The notes: a model not told the origin generated them from the letters alone. Positions 46,298-56,139 are shown, numbered from the stretch's first letter. The stretch is DNA of 64,000 bases from Paenibacillus borealis (GCF_000758665.1 NZ_CP009285.1:1054001-1118000), one strand, 5' to 3'. A program made the numbers and translations.

Positions 46298-47302
46298 TCA
46301 ATCCCTGACAATAAGATCTGCCTGAATCAGGATCTTCTCATAGCTTGTACCCGGGTTCAGGATTCTCCACAGCATATGATCTACAGCTCTTGTGCCGAGC
46401 AGCTGTTTGTTTACATTAACGGTTGCCAGGAACGGCAGGTTAGGGTGTGTATTATCGAAACCGGTAAATACCAGATTGTCCGGAACGGGCATTCCCATAA
46501 TCTCCATCGTCTCCAGGGCGAACAAAGCGTAAATATCATTAGCGCATACAAAGACCTCAGGCAGTCCGTGTTCGGTAACAGCTGCGGCGAAGGTTTCTCT
46601 GAAGTTCTCTATCTCGGGCCCGTTAAGAGAAGGGTTCTGCTTAAGTTCAATATCGTTATCTTCGAGTGCTGCCCGGAAGACAAGGAACCGTTCATAGAAG
46701 CTCTGGGCATCACGGATGTTGCCGAGGAATTGATAGTTGCGGTAGCCCTTGTTAATGACAAGGTTCATCAGTTCTCTCATGCAGGACAGATTATCGGTAA
46801 AGATGGAATCGCACGGAAAGCCGGGATCGTAATGATCCACCATCATGACCGGAATGCCCAGACTTCTGATCTCCACCAGAATCGGTGTGGAAATAGAGCC
46901 AACCGTAATAACCCCCATGATCGCTTCGGGATTGAGGAGAGAGAACATCGAATCATCTTTGGGCTCTGTCAGAGTTAGCACATTAATGCCCCGCTGATCC
47001 AGCCGGGTAGAGATACCATTGAACAGCGGGCCCCAATATAAAGAGTCCGGATTCTGGTAGCGGATGTTAGGAAATAAGATCAGAATGGTTCCAGACCATT
47101 TGCGGGCATCGAGATCGATAAGCTCACCCGGAGGCTGCGCAGTAATGGAGTCTTTGAAGTATCCGAGCTGCCCTGCGGCTTTGAAAATCATATCTCTGGT
47201 CTGTGAGCTGACTCCGGGTTTACCGGATAATGCCCGTGACACTGCAAATTTCGATAGCCCCGTAAAATCTGCTATGGATTGGATAGTTACTTTACGCCGC
47301 AT
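46298..47302 (-). CDS. LacI-family transcriptional regulator
   Basis: 334 residues. The N-terminal helix-turn-helix VTIQSIADFTGLSKFAVSRA and hinge SGKPGVSSQTRDMIFKAAGQ are followed by a periplasmic-binding-like sensor domain (DSLYWGPLFNGI, VMMVDHYDPGFPCDSIFTDN, DIYALFALETMEIMGMPVPD). It is divergent from the glycan locus at 47786 and is its likely local repressor or activator; the sensed molecule would be a sugar. The spacing to the first target gene is 483 bp. Confidence 0.93.
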   Translation of the reverse strand: MRRKVTIQSIADFTGLSKFAVSRALSGKPGVSSQTRDMIFKAAGQLGYFKDSITAQPPGELIDLDARKWSGTILILFPNIRYQNPDSLYWGPLFNGISTRLDQRGINVLTLTEPKDDSMFSLLNPEAIMGVITVGSISTPILVEIRSLGIPVMMVDHYDPGFPCDSIFTDNLSCMRELMNLVINKGYRNYQFLGNIRDAQSFYERFLVFRAALEDNDIELKQNPSLNGPEIENFRETFAAAVTEHGLPEVFVCANDIYALFALETMEIMGMPVPDNLVFTGFDNTHPNLPFLATVNVNKQLLGTRAVDHMLWRILNPGTSYEKILIQADLIVRD

Positions 47303-47395
47303 GAAATCATCCTACTTTAGTCAGTTTATTTGGTCTCTTCAGAAGAACTACATTCCAATTTTACATGAAGAAGAGTAGACTAACACTTGTTTTTT

Positions 47396-47429
47396 TAGTT
47401 TCATGAAAATGGTTTTATCTATGAAACTA
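47396..47429. promoter_or_regulatory. Inverted repeat, candidate regulator site
   Basis: TAGTTTCAT (47396-47404) and ATGAAACTA (47421-47429) are perfect inverted partners with a 16-base spacer, about 95 bp upstream of the LacI-type gene. They could be two half-sites or flank its promoter. A further inverted repeat, TGTTAT...ATAACA, is at 47486-47504. Confidence 0.35.
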
Positions 47430-47592
47430 TCTGTTATTAAAATTATAGATATACAACATTATTTTGTTTTTATATATTGTTATTTTGTTATGTTGAAGAT
47501 AACATTATTATGCAATACAAACAAGACGAGGGCCAGTTTTTAAGGTTAACAAGCTTTTTTATGTTAAAATAAGGATTTTTAATAAAATATTA

Positions 47593-47621
47593 TTGACCAT
47601 TCTCCTGAGCGGTGGTAACAT
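47593..47621 (+). promoter_or_regulatory. Promoter of the glycan locus with an operator-like palindrome
   Basis: TTGACC, a 17-bp spacer, then TAACAT. The -10 is part of the palindrome TAACA-TT-TGTTA (47616-47627), where a bound repressor would exclude RNA polymerase. The transcript would have a leader of about 160 bp. Confidence 0.5.
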
Positions 47622-47718
47622 TTGTTATGCTAAGAAAAACAAATTAATAATAACAAATAGGGGCGGTGTGAAAAACAAACAAAGGTTTTTGAGCTTTTGT
47701 TATTTTTTTAACCAGAAG

Positions 47719-47732
47719 TGTAAGCGCTTTAT
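47719..47732 (+). promoter_or_regulatory. cre-like site in the leader of the glycan locus
   Basis: TGTAAGCGCTTTAT matches TGWAANCGNTNWCA at 12 of 14 positions and includes the central GCGC palindrome. It lies about 90 bp downstream of the proposed start, where CcpA could act as a roadblock. Confidence 0.55.
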
Positions 47733-47785
47733 TAAAGGTGGTACAGCACTGACTTATTTATCATTTATCATGGGAGGTTTGACGG

Positions 47786-49147
47786 ATGAGAAAGATAAAG
47801 GGGCTTTCTGTTTTATTATTATGTTTTGCTTTTTTACTTACAGCCTGCAGCGGCGGCAACAATGCAGCCAATAATACCAAGGCCAATGCGACTGCTGAGC
47901 CTGCTGCTACTGAAGCAGTGGCTGAGGCAACCGCGGAACCGACGGCAGCACCTGTTGACATGGGCGGACGTGTAATTAAGGTAGCGGCCTGGTGGGATCT
48001 GAAGCCTGCGGGCAATTCCGCTTCCGAGAAGGAACGTCTGGCCAAGATTACTGAAGTGGAGCAGAAGTACAACTGCAAGTTCGAATTTGTAAACGTTCCC
48101 TTTGAAGAATTCATGCCTAAATTCACAGCAACCGCTCTTACCGGCGAACCCTTTGCCGATATCGTCATTATGGAATACAACTCGGCATGGCCTGCGATCC
48201 TTAAGGGACAGCTGATGAAAGTAAGCGAATATACAACAGCAGCTTCCAATATTAACAACGAGGCCAACCTGCTGGTGAAGGCGCCTAAAATTGCTAACGA
48301 GGACTATGCCTTCGCTGAACCTGGTGTCGGCGGAGCAGGTATTCACTACAACCGTGACTTGTTCAAGAAGCTGGGGCTTCCTGACCTGCAAGAGCTGTAT
48401 GCGAGCGGACAATGGAACTGGGATAAGTTCGTTGAAGTCGCCAAGCAGGCAACCAAGGACACGGATAACGACGGCAAAATCGATACTTACGGCTTCTCGG
48501 GCTGGGCGATCGATATGCTGCGCAACTTCTCCGCTGCGAACGGCGGCAAGCTGGTGGATGAAGCAACAAGCACTCAGGGTCTGACCGATCCGAAGGTCAT
48601 TGAGGCCGCTGAATTCATTAACCGTCTGTACAACGTAGAGAACGTTGTCAAAGTCAAAGGCGCAGACAAAGTCGGCTATGACGAATTCAATACCTTCAAA
48701 GACGGCGATGTAGCGATGTTCCCGGCTCCGATCTGGAACCTTGGCGATCTGACCTTCGATTTCGGTGTGGTTCCTTTCCCGAACGGACCTTCCGGATCGC
48801 CTGAAGTTACCTATGCAGACAATGGCAAGAATGCATTCTTCATTCCAAAGGGTGTGAAAGATCCGCAGGCGGTTTATCAGGCTTTTGAGGATACCTATGA
48901 TATTACACAAACCGGAGATTTCCCGAGCCAGGAATGGCTGGAAAGTATCTACGCGCATGAAGAAGATGTGGCTATGATGCATGATCACATCAACAACACA
49001 GGCCAGATCCTGCTTGAAACCGCTTACCCGGAATATCCGACCTACGGTTATATGAAGGACATCATTGTAGACAATCAATCGGTTACTGCAACTGCCGAGA
49101 AGTATAAGCCAGAAGCGGAAGCTTCCATTGCCAAGCTGGGCAAGTAA
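47786..49147 (+). CDS. Extracellular solute-binding lipoprotein, family 1
   Basis: 453 residues. Lipobox LTAC with Cys21, an Ala/Thr/Glu-rich tether, then the SBP_bac_1 fold (VIKVAAWWDLKP, PFADIVIMEYNSAWPAILKG, GIHYNRDLFKKLGLPDLQEL, FKDGDVAMFPAPIWNLGDLT, KNAFFIPKGVKDPQAVYQAF). The start uses GGGAGG, 11 bp upstream. It is the first gene of the glycan locus, behind a promoter, operator and cre-like site. It should deliver a sugar to one of the two downstream permease pairs. Confidence 0.93.
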   Translation: MRKIKGLSVLLLCFAFLLTACSGGNNAANNTKANATAEPAATEAVAEATAEPTAAPVDMGGRVIKVAAWWDLKPAGNSASEKERLAKITEVEQKYNCKFEFVNVPFEEFMPKFTATALTGEPFADIVIMEYNSAWPAILKGQLMKVSEYTTAASNINNEANLLVKAPKIANEDYAFAEPGVGGAGIHYNRDLFKKLGLPDLQELYASGQWNWDKFVEVAKQATKDTDNDGKIDTYGFSGWAIDMLRNFSAANGGKLVDEATSTQGLTDPKVIEAAEFINRLYNVENVVKVKGADKVGYDEFNTFKDGDVAMFPAPIWNLGDLTFDFGVVPFPNGPSGSPEVTYADNGKNAFFIPKGVKDPQAVYQAFEDTYDITQTGDFPSQEWLESIYAHEEDVAMMHDHINNTGQILLETAYPEYPTYGYMKDIIVDNQSVTATAEKYKPEAEASIAKLGK

Positions 49148-49245
49148 CAGGCATTATTCGTATCGTCATAACAACGGGGGGATGTCTTGGCGACTCCCCC
49201 CTGCCTGTATGAATATAAGATTTCCGCTTGTAAGGAGGACTTCTG

Positions 49246-52170
49246 GTGATAGATAAAAAGCGTCAATCCAAAATAGCCAAGAATATAATGCTTGCTGTGA
49301 TTGGCTTGTTGATCATGCTTCCGGCAGGCTTGAATGTACAGGCGGAGACAACTACGCAGGCTGTGGCCGCAAATGAGCAGGCTCCCGGCGAACCCATAGA
49401 GATTGCCGCTAATCAAGAGAATAAATACGTTGCCTATCTGGCTGAACATAAGGACGCTCCCAGACCTGATCAGGAGATTATTCTGGAGGCGGCTGACTAT
49501 AGCCGTGTAGAAGGAGGCGGCTTCGAGAAGTGGTCCGATTACGAAGGCATGGCCGGTGAAGCGCTGTTAACCGGGGAAACCGGCAAGGCGGAGTGGACTG
49601 TTCATGTCCGGGAATCGGGCTTCTATAACCTGTCGATGCTGTACTATCCCATCGAAGGGAAAAGTTCGGCTATTGAGCGCGCCTTCTATATTGACGGGAA
49701 GCTCCCATTCAAGGAGGCGGCGTTCCTGCAGTTTGACCGGATTTGGGATAATCAGTCGGATCAGCTGACCCAGGACAACCAGGGCAATGACTTGCGGCCA
49801 AGACAGGTGGAACGGCCGGTCTGGAGCGAGAAGGCTTTTCAGGACTCCGATGGCTATGAGAATGAGCCGTTTTTATTTTATTTCAGCGCCGGCACACATA
49901 CGTTAACCCTGGAATCTTCACGGGAACCTGTACTGATTAAGCGGCTGAAGCTATTCAAACAGAGTGCGCCGCTGCCGTACGCAGAAGTGAAGAAAGCGTG
50001 GGACTCCGAAGGCATTAAGCCTGTAAACGGCCAGCTTCTGACGATTCAGGGAGAAGATGCGACGGCGAAATCCTCCCCGACGTTGTACCCGCTGAATGAG
50101 CGTTCGAGCCCGGCAGTGACTCCATACAGTTCTTCCGTAATCAAGATCAACACCATAGGCGGGCTGAATTGGCGTATACCGGGGCAGTGGATCGAATGGG
50201 AAGTGGATGTGCCAGAGACCGGATTCTATAAGCTGGCCTTCAAGACACAGCAGAATTATGTACGGGGAATCTATTCTACCCGGAAGCTGACCATCGATGG
50301 TGCCGTTCCGTTTGCGGAAATGGCCAAGGTTCCTTTCCGGTATAAAAGCTCCTACCGGATGGATATCATGGGCGGCAACGAGCCCTATCTATACAAGCTC
50401 GAACAAGGAAAACATGTCGTAAGGCTTGAGGTTAGCCTTGGCGAGTTCGCCCCGCTCATCCGTGAGGTAGAGAACAGCCTGTACAATCTCAACTCCATGT
50501 ACCGGAAGATTCTGATGATTACAGGTACGAAGCCTGATGAATACCGGGATTACCAGCTGGACCGGAAAATTCCGGGCCTCCTGGATGTGTTCGTTACTGA
50601 GCGTGATCGTCTGAAGGGAATTGCCGGGGAACTGGTCCGCTTATCCGGCCAGTCCAGTGACCAGGAGGCGCTGCTGAAGACGATGGCCGAGCAGCTGGAC
50701 GAGATGATTGAGGATCCGGACACCATCCCCAAAAGACTTACCGCCTACAAGACGAATACCGGCGGACTCGGCACCTGGGTCCAGACGGCAAGAGAGCAGC
50801 CGCTTGAAGTGGACGCACTCTACATAGCTTCACCTGATGAGAAGTTCTCCAAGAAAGGGATGGGCTTCGGCGCGAAGCTGAAGCATGAGACCGCAGCCTT
50901 CTTCACTTCGTTCTTCACCGACTACAACCAGATCGGCAATGTGTCGGATGAGGATGACCAGAAGTCGGTAACGGTATGGATCGGCAGCGGACGGGATCAG
51001 GCGAATACGATGAAGGCGATGATTGATGAGACGTTCACCGCTGCCACCGGGATTAATGTCAATCTGAAGCTGGTCAACATGACCACGCTGCTTCCGGCGA
51101 CCCTGGCCGGACAAGGGCCGGATGTGGCGATGCAGATCGGCAATGATCTGCCTGTTAACTTTGCGATGCGCAATGCGGCGGCAGACTTGACGCAGTTTGC
51201 GGATTTCGGGGAAGTGAGCACACGTTTCCGCGAGAGTGCGGTGCTGCCTTACCGGTATGACAGCGGGGTCTACGCCCTGCCTGAGACGCAGACCTTCAAT
51301 ATGCTCTTCTACCGCAAGGATATTCTGGAGGAGCTGGAGCTTGCGGTGCCGCAGACATGGGATGAGGTGTCCACACTGCTCGCAGTGCTCAGCAAGAATC
51401 ATATGCAGTTTGGCCTGCCTGTAGTGGTCCAATCGGCAGTGCAGGGACAGAATATCCCGCCTAACTCGATGTTTGCCGCACTGTTGTTCCAGAATGGCGG
51501 GCAATTCTACCGGGATGGCGGCAAAGAGTCAGATCTCGATTCGCGCACCGGAATCGAAACCTTCAAGCAATGGAGCGAGTTCTATACCGATTACAAGCTG
51601 GAGAAGGAATATGACTTCGCCAACCGCTTCCGTACAGGTGAAATGCCGATCGGCATTGCAGATTATACGCTATACAATCAGCTGTCTGTCTTTGCACCGG
51701 AGATCAGGGGCATGTGGGGCTTCGTGCCGATCCCCGGAACTGTGAAGGAAGACGGCACGCTGGACCGGACGGTCTCCAGCGGAGGCAGTGCAGTCGTGAT
51801 GCTGGATAAGGCGAAGGACAAGGAAGCTTCCTGGGAGTTCATGAAATGGTGGACGAGCGAACAGACGCAGACGGTGTTCGGGCGTGAAATGGAAGGCTTG
51901 ATGGGCGCTGCCGCACGTTATCCGACGGCGAATATCAAAGCGCTGGACAGCTTGCCCTGGCCTATCGCCGATTATGAGAATTTGAAAGCCCAGTTCGAAT
52001 GGGCGGAAGGGGTTCCTGAGGTTCCGGGCGGATATTTCACGGGCAGACATTTGTTTAATGCTTTTTACAAAACAGTAGTCGGCGGTGTGGAAGCCAGGGA
52101 ATCCATTATGGATTATGTCCAGTATATTCAGGACGAAATCACCACCAAACGCAAAGAGTTTGGTCTATAG
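49246..52170 (+). CDS. Large solute-binding protein fused to carbohydrate-binding-like domains
   Basis: 974 residues from a GTG with AAGGAGG 7 bp upstream. The signal peptide ends near residue 32 (NVQAE) with no lipobox Cys. Two beta-sandwich modules of CBM6/35-like layout follow (about 70-245: LEAADYSRVEGGGFEKW...GFYNLSMLYYPIEG; about 265-410: IQGEDATAKSSPTLYPLNER...IPGQWIEWEVDVPETGFYKL). Then a helical linker and a family 1 solute-binding domain (about 575-970: NVNLKLVNMTTLLPATLAGQ, VYALPETQTFNMLFYRKDIL, WEFMKWWTS). The fusion could hold long glycan chains near the importer. Confidence 0.85.
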   Translation: MIDKKRQSKIAKNIMLAVIGLLIMLPAGLNVQAETTTQAVAANEQAPGEPIEIAANQENKYVAYLAEHKDAPRPDQEIILEAADYSRVEGGGFEKWSDYEGMAGEALLTGETGKAEWTVHVRESGFYNLSMLYYPIEGKSSAIERAFYIDGKLPFKEAAFLQFDRIWDNQSDQLTQDNQGNDLRPRQVERPVWSEKAFQDSDGYENEPFLFYFSAGTHTLTLESSREPVLIKRLKLFKQSAPLPYAEVKKAWDSEGIKPVNGQLLTIQGEDATAKSSPTLYPLNERSSPAVTPYSSSVIKINTIGGLNWRIPGQWIEWEVDVPETGFYKLAFKTQQNYVRGIYSTRKLTIDGAVPFAEMAKVPFRYKSSYRMDIMGGNEPYLYKLEQGKHVVRLEVSLGEFAPLIREVENSLYNLNSMYRKILMITGTKPDEYRDYQLDRKIPGLLDVFVTERDRLKGIAGELVRLSGQSSDQEALLKTMAEQLDEMIEDPDTIPKRLTAYKTNTGGLGTWVQTAREQPLEVDALYIASPDEKFSKKGMGFGAKLKHETAAFFTSFFTDYNQIGNVSDEDDQKSVTVWIGSGRDQANTMKAMIDETFTAATGINVNLKLVNMTTLLPATLAGQGPDVAMQIGNDLPVNFAMRNAAADLTQFADFGEVSTRFRESAVLPYRYDSGVYALPETQTFNMLFYRKDILEELELAVPQTWDEVSTLLAVLSKNHMQFGLPVVVQSAVQGQNIPPNSMFAALLFQNGGQFYRDGGKESDLDSRTGIETFKQWSEFYTDYKLEKEYDFANRFRTGEMPIGIADYTLYNQLSVFAPEIRGMWGFVPIPGTVKEDGTLDRTVSSGGSAVVMLDKAKDKEASWEFMKWWTSEQTQTVFGREMEGLMGAAARYPTANIKALDSLPWPIADYENLKAQFEWAEGVPEVPGGYFTGRHLFNAFYKTVVGGVEARESIMDYVQYIQDEITTKRKEFGL

Positions 52171-52191
52171 CGGTAAGGGGGAGAGTCAAGC

Positions 52192-53097
52192 GTGCAAACT
52201 TGGTGGAGCCTGAAATGGCAGCAGATGAGAGCGAATAAGCATTCGTACATTCTGATGGCGCCGTATATGCTGTTGTTCGCCGTATTTACGGTGCTGCCGG
52301 TATTGGTCTCGGTTGTGCTTAGCTTCACATACTTCAATATGCTGGAATTTCCGAAGTTCATTGGGTGGCAGAACTACACGCGTCTTTTTTTGGAGGATGA
52401 TGTATTCCTGATTGCCCTGAAGAACACACTGCTGTTCGCAGTAATTACAGGTCCGATAAGCTATATCGCCTGTTTCGTGTTTGCCTGGATCATCAATGAG
52501 CTGTCTCCGAAGCTGAGAGCGGTAATGACGCTTGTGTTCTATGCACCGTCCATCTCGGGGAACGTGTACTTCATCTGGCTGATGATCTTCTCCGGAGACC
52601 GGTACGGGATCATGAACGGGCTGCTGCTGAAGTTCGGCTTCATTCTGGAGCCGATCCTGTGGCTGAAGACAGAAGGCTACATCATGCCGATCATCATCCT
52701 GGTCCAGCTATGGCTCAGTCTGGGGACGGGCTTCCTGACCTTTATTGCCGGCCTGCAGACCGTGGATGGAACCTTATACGAAGCGGGAGCCGTGGACGGA
52801 ATCAAGAACCGCTGGCAGGAGCTGTGGTATATCACTTTGCCGTCTATGCGCCCGCAGCTGATGTTCGGTGCTGTCATTCAGATCACGACCGCGTTCGCCG
52901 TAGCTGACGTGTCGATTGCCCTGGCCGGGTTCCCGAGCGTGAACTACGCGGCGGAGACCATCGTAACGCATCTGATCGACTTCGGCACCACCAGATTCGA
53001 GATGGGCTACGCTTCAGCGATTGCTACTGTGTTGTTCTTCATTATGGTAGGTACCAACCTTGTGGTGCAGAAGCTTCTCAGAAAGGTGGGTGAATAG
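52192..53097 (+). CDS. Carbohydrate ABC transporter permease (LacF type), first pair
   Basis: 301 residues from a GTG (GGGGGAGAG upstream). Six membrane helices; EAA loop LYEAGAVDGIKNRWQELWYI. It starts 21 bp after the large binding-protein gene and 5 bp before its permease partner. ATPase must come from elsewhere. Confidence 0.92.
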   Translation: MQTWWSLKWQQMRANKHSYILMAPYMLLFAVFTVLPVLVSVVLSFTYFNMLEFPKFIGWQNYTRLFLEDDVFLIALKNTLLFAVITGPISYIACFVFAWIINELSPKLRAVMTLVFYAPSISGNVYFIWLMIFSGDRYGIMNGLLLKFGFILEPILWLKTEGYIMPIIILVQLWLSLGTGFLTFIAGLQTVDGTLYEAGAVDGIKNRWQELWYITLPSMRPQLMFGAVIQITTAFAVADVSIALAGFPSVNYAAETIVTHLIDFGTTRFEMGYASAIATVLFFIMVGTNLVVQKLLRKVGE

Positions 53098-53102
53098 AAG
53101 TT

Positions 53103-54002
53103 ATGAATACCCCCTTTCAAATAGGTTCCAAACGGTTAAACCGGCCTTTGCGGATGCCCAAGAAGCGGGTGAACCGCTCTGCATGGGGCACCTTCTCCTT
53201 ATTTGCCCTGCTTACTGTATTCGGGGCCTTTATGATCCTGCCGCTGGTTTACGCGATTAATAATGCGTTCAAGCCGCTGGATGAAATCTTCATCTTCCCG
53301 CCGACCCTTTTTGTCCGGCATCCGACGATGAATAATTTTGTCGATCTGTTTAACCTGCTCGGGAATTCATGGGTTCCGTTCTCGCGCTACATTTTCAACA
53401 CGGTGTTCATTACGGGTGCAGGGATTATCGGACATGTACTGCTGGCTTCGGCGGCAGCATATCCGCTGGCCAAACATCATTTTCCGGGCAAAAAAGCATT
53501 GTTCAGTATCGTTGTCCTCTCGCTGATGTTCACACCGGCGGTAACGGCCATGCCAAACTATATGATCATGTCCTGGCTGGGCCTCATCGATACGTACTGG
53601 GCTGTTATCATTCCGGCCTTTGCCTATTCACTGGGGCTCTACCTGATGAAGCAATTTATGGAGCAGATTCCCGATGTGCTGCTGGAAGCCGCCAAGATTG
53701 ACGGGGCCAGCGAATACCGCATTTTCTGGTCGATCGTAATGCCGAATGTCAAGCCGGCCTGGCTGACACTCATCATTCTGTTGTTCCAGATTCTCTGGGG
53801 CAGCGACGGCAACGGGTTCATCTACAGCGAGCAGCTGAAATCGCTTCATTTTGCAGCTGGCCAGGTGGTTGCAGGGGGGATTGCCCGTTCCGGTCCGGCG
53901 GCAGCGGTGGCCCTCATTCTGATGAGCGTGCCGATCACGCTGTTTGTGTTCTCGCAGAGCCGGATTATAGAGACGATGGCAACTTCGGGAATGAAGGATT
54001 AA
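53103..54002 (+). CDS. Carbohydrate ABC transporter permease (LacG type), first pair
   Basis: 299 residues with six membrane helices. The EAA loop is LLEAAKIDGASEYRIFWSIV, and the ending ETMATSGMKD is typical of LacG-like permeases. AGAAAGGTGGG lies about 7-16 bp before the ATG, within the end of the previous gene. It pairs with 52192. Confidence 0.92.
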   Translation: MNTPFQIGSKRLNRPLRMPKKRVNRSAWGTFSLFALLTVFGAFMILPLVYAINNAFKPLDEIFIFPPTLFVRHPTMNNFVDLFNLLGNSWVPFSRYIFNTVFITGAGIIGHVLLASAAAYPLAKHHFPGKKALFSIVVLSLMFTPAVTAMPNYMIMSWLGLIDTYWAVIIPAFAYSLGLYLMKQFMEQIPDVLLEAAKIDGASEYRIFWSIVMPNVKPAWLTLIILLFQILWGSDGNGFIYSEQLKSLHFAAGQVVAGGIARSGPAAAVALILMSVPITLFVFSQSRIIETMATSGMKD

Positions 54003-54015
54003 GGGGGGAACGCAG

Positions 54016-55524
54016 TTGATCGCAAAAAAATGGCTGCTGTCACTTATGGCGGCATCCCTGCTGATTGTGTACACAGCTCCCGAGCCGGCGTATGCGGAAT
54101 CTGCGCCTTATGAGAGCTACAACTATAACTATTGGGAAGAAGCGGTGCCTGCTCCTGCTGCGTATATCCCTGAGCGTACCCTGACTGGCAAGGATCTCGG
54201 GGTAGGCGATTTCCGGGAACCCGGCGACATGGCCGTGGCGGCAAGCGGACTGATCTATATAGCCGACAGCGGCAACGGGCGGATTATTTGCCTGGACCCG
54301 GACTGGGAGGTCATTAAGGTCATTACCGGCTTCGATAATCAGGGCACGGAGGATTCATTCAAGAATCCGTCCGGATTGTACATTACTGAAGACGGCAATT
54401 TGTATGTTGCCGATACGGACAACGGGCGTGTGGTGATCCTGTCCCCGGAAGGGGAGTTGCTCGGCATGGTGGAGAAGCCTGCGTCTGATATTTTGCCGGC
54501 GGACTTCAAGTTTATTCCCGTGAAAGTGACTGTAGATCAGGCTGAACGCGTCTATGTCATCGCTAAAGGGATCTTCGAAGGAATCATGCAGTTTGATAAG
54601 AACGGTGAATTCATCGGCTACGTCGGCACGAACAAGGTGCAGCGTGACTATACCGAATATTTGTGGCGGCTGATCTCGACCAAAGCGCAGAAAGCGCAGA
54701 TGGCGCTGTTTGTACCTACAGAATTCTCCAATATCGATGTGGATGCCAAGGGTTTCCTCTATGCGACGAATATAGATCCGGGCTCCAAGGAGCCGGTCAA
54801 ACGGCTGAATCCCTCCGGGGAGGATGTGCTGAAGCGGTTCGGATATTTCGATATTAAGGGGGACATCAGATACCGCACGGCAGTTGGGCCTTCCAAGTTC
54901 ACGGATATTAAAGTGCTGGCAAACGGGATGTACAGTGCTCTTGATGCCAATCAGGGCAAGGTGTTCACGTATAACGACGAAGGCGATCTTCTCTATGTCT
55001 ACGGAGGGAAAGGCAACCAGACCGGGACCTTCAAAATACCGGTAGCGGTAGAGTTCTCCCAAGAGAACCAGCTCGTACTGGACCGGGGAAAAGGTAACAT
55101 TGTCGTCTTCAAGCCGACCCGGTTCGGCACAAGCGTCAATGAGGCAGTGGGGTATCACTACAATGGTGAAGATTCGCTCGCTGTGCCGGTATGGAGGGAA
55201 GTCCTGAAGCTGAACTCCAACTACGATATCGCGTATATCGGCATCGGCAAATCCCTGCTGATGGACAAAAATAATAAAGAGGCGCTTAAATATTTCAAGC
55301 TCGGAATGGACCGCGACGGGTATTCGGTAGCCTTCAAACGGTACCGGAGGGAAGTCATGCAGGAGCATTTCGGAACCTTCCTGACAGCGGTAATGATCCT
55401 GGTGCTGGCTTGGCTGTCTTATAAGCTCTTCAGCTTCTGGAGAAGGAAGAGGCTGATAACCGCGTCCAGGCAGGCTTCGCCAAACCTTAAGGAGGGTAAC
55501 GCCCATGAGGCAGGATTTCATTAA
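54016..55524 (+). CDS. NHL-repeat protein with signal peptide and C-terminal membrane anchor
   Basis: 502 residues from a TTG with AAGGGGGG 6-13 bp upstream. The signal peptide ends at about residue 27 (PAYAES). NHL beta-propeller blades run from about 55 to 390 (REPGDMAVAASGLIYIADSG, NPSGLYITEDGNLYVADTDN, NRVVIL-type strands). A TPR-like stretch (VPVWREVLKLNSNYDIAYIG ... NKEALKYFKLGMDRDGYSVA) follows, then a membrane helix (about 455-475) and a basic cytoplasmic tail. It probably faces the wall side as a scaffold or sensor. It overlaps the Yip1 gene by 20 bp. Confidence 0.85.
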   Translation: MIAKKWLLSLMAASLLIVYTAPEPAYAESAPYESYNYNYWEEAVPAPAAYIPERTLTGKDLGVGDFREPGDMAVAASGLIYIADSGNGRIICLDPDWEVIKVITGFDNQGTEDSFKNPSGLYITEDGNLYVADTDNGRVVILSPEGELLGMVEKPASDILPADFKFIPVKVTVDQAERVYVIAKGIFEGIMQFDKNGEFIGYVGTNKVQRDYTEYLWRLISTKAQKAQMALFVPTEFSNIDVDAKGFLYATNIDPGSKEPVKRLNPSGEDVLKRFGYFDIKGDIRYRTAVGPSKFTDIKVLANGMYSALDANQGKVFTYNDEGDLLYVYGGKGNQTGTFKIPVAVEFSQENQLVLDRGKGNIVVFKPTRFGTSVNEAVGYHYNGEDSLAVPVWREVLKLNSNYDIAYIGIGKSLLMDKNNKEALKYFKLGMDRDGYSVAFKRYRREVMQEHFGTFLTAVMILVLAWLSYKLFSFWRRKRLITASRQASPNLKEGNAHEAGFH

Positions 55525-56125
55525 ATTTCCGCTGCACCTCATTGTGCATCCGTTTGACAGCTTTTGGGATATGAAGTACGAAGGCAAAGGGAAGGTCCGG
55601 GTCGCGTTGACGATTCTGCTGCTGGTCGTGATTTCGATGATCTTGAAGGATCAGTTTGCGGGTTTCCTGGTGAATTATAACGACCCCCGGCATCTGAACA
55701 GCATCACGCAATTATTCACGGTTGTCTTTCCCTTCTTTCTGTGGTGCTTGTCCAACTGGGCGATTACGACACTGATGGACGGGGAAGGCAAATTCAAAGA
55801 AATCATGATGGCTACAGCCTATGCGCTAGTTCCGCTTGTAATCATTTATATTCCGATGATTGTGGCAAGCCGCTTCATGGCAGAGGAAGAAACAGCCTTC
55901 TATTATCTGATGATGTCAATATCCTCCATATGGTTTGTAGCGCTTCTGTTTGTCGGCATTATGACCGTCCATCAATACACCGTGCTTAAGACCGTAGTGA
56001 CCATGCTGCTGACGGTTGCAGTAATGGGAATTGTAGTCTTCCTGGGAACGCTTGTGTTAAGCATGCTTCAGCAGATTATTGAATTCTTCATTAACATTTA
56101 CCGGGAATTAATATTCCGTACGTAA
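55505..56125 (+). CDS. Yip1-family membrane protein
   Basis: 206 residues with about five membrane helices and little outside them. The N-terminus (HPFDSFWDMKYEGKGKVRVA) and YALVPLVIIYIPMIV match the Yip1/DUF1282 fold of bacterial inner-membrane proteins. AAGGAGG lies 11 bp before the ATG, inside the NHL gene. It is the middle member of the tightly packed NHL-Yip1-DUF5696 trio, so a membrane complex is plausible. Biochemical role unknown. Confidence 0.85.
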   Translation: MRQDFIKFPLHLIVHPFDSFWDMKYEGKGKVRVALTILLLVVISMILKDQFAGFLVNYNDPRHLNSITQLFTVVFPFFLWCLSNWAITTLMDGEGKFKEIMMATAYALVPLVIIYIPMIVASRFMAEEETAFYYLMMSISSIWFVALLFVGIMTVHQYTVLKTVVTMLLTVAVMGIVVFLGTLVLSMLQQIIEFFINIYRELIFRT

Positions 56126-56139
56126 AGGAGGCCGCACCT

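Noticed and set aside
47593..47874. 93-codon frame over the glycan-locus leader
   Set aside because: Covers the promoter, the cre-like site and the start of the lipoprotein gene in another frame; no RBS.
47834..49078. 414-codon minus-strand frame
   Set aside because: Antisense to the solute-binding lipoprotein at 47786, which has lipobox, RBS and full family match.
54355..55587. 410-codon minus-strand frame
   Set aside because: Antisense to the NHL-repeat gene; composition is that of a reverse-frame shadow.
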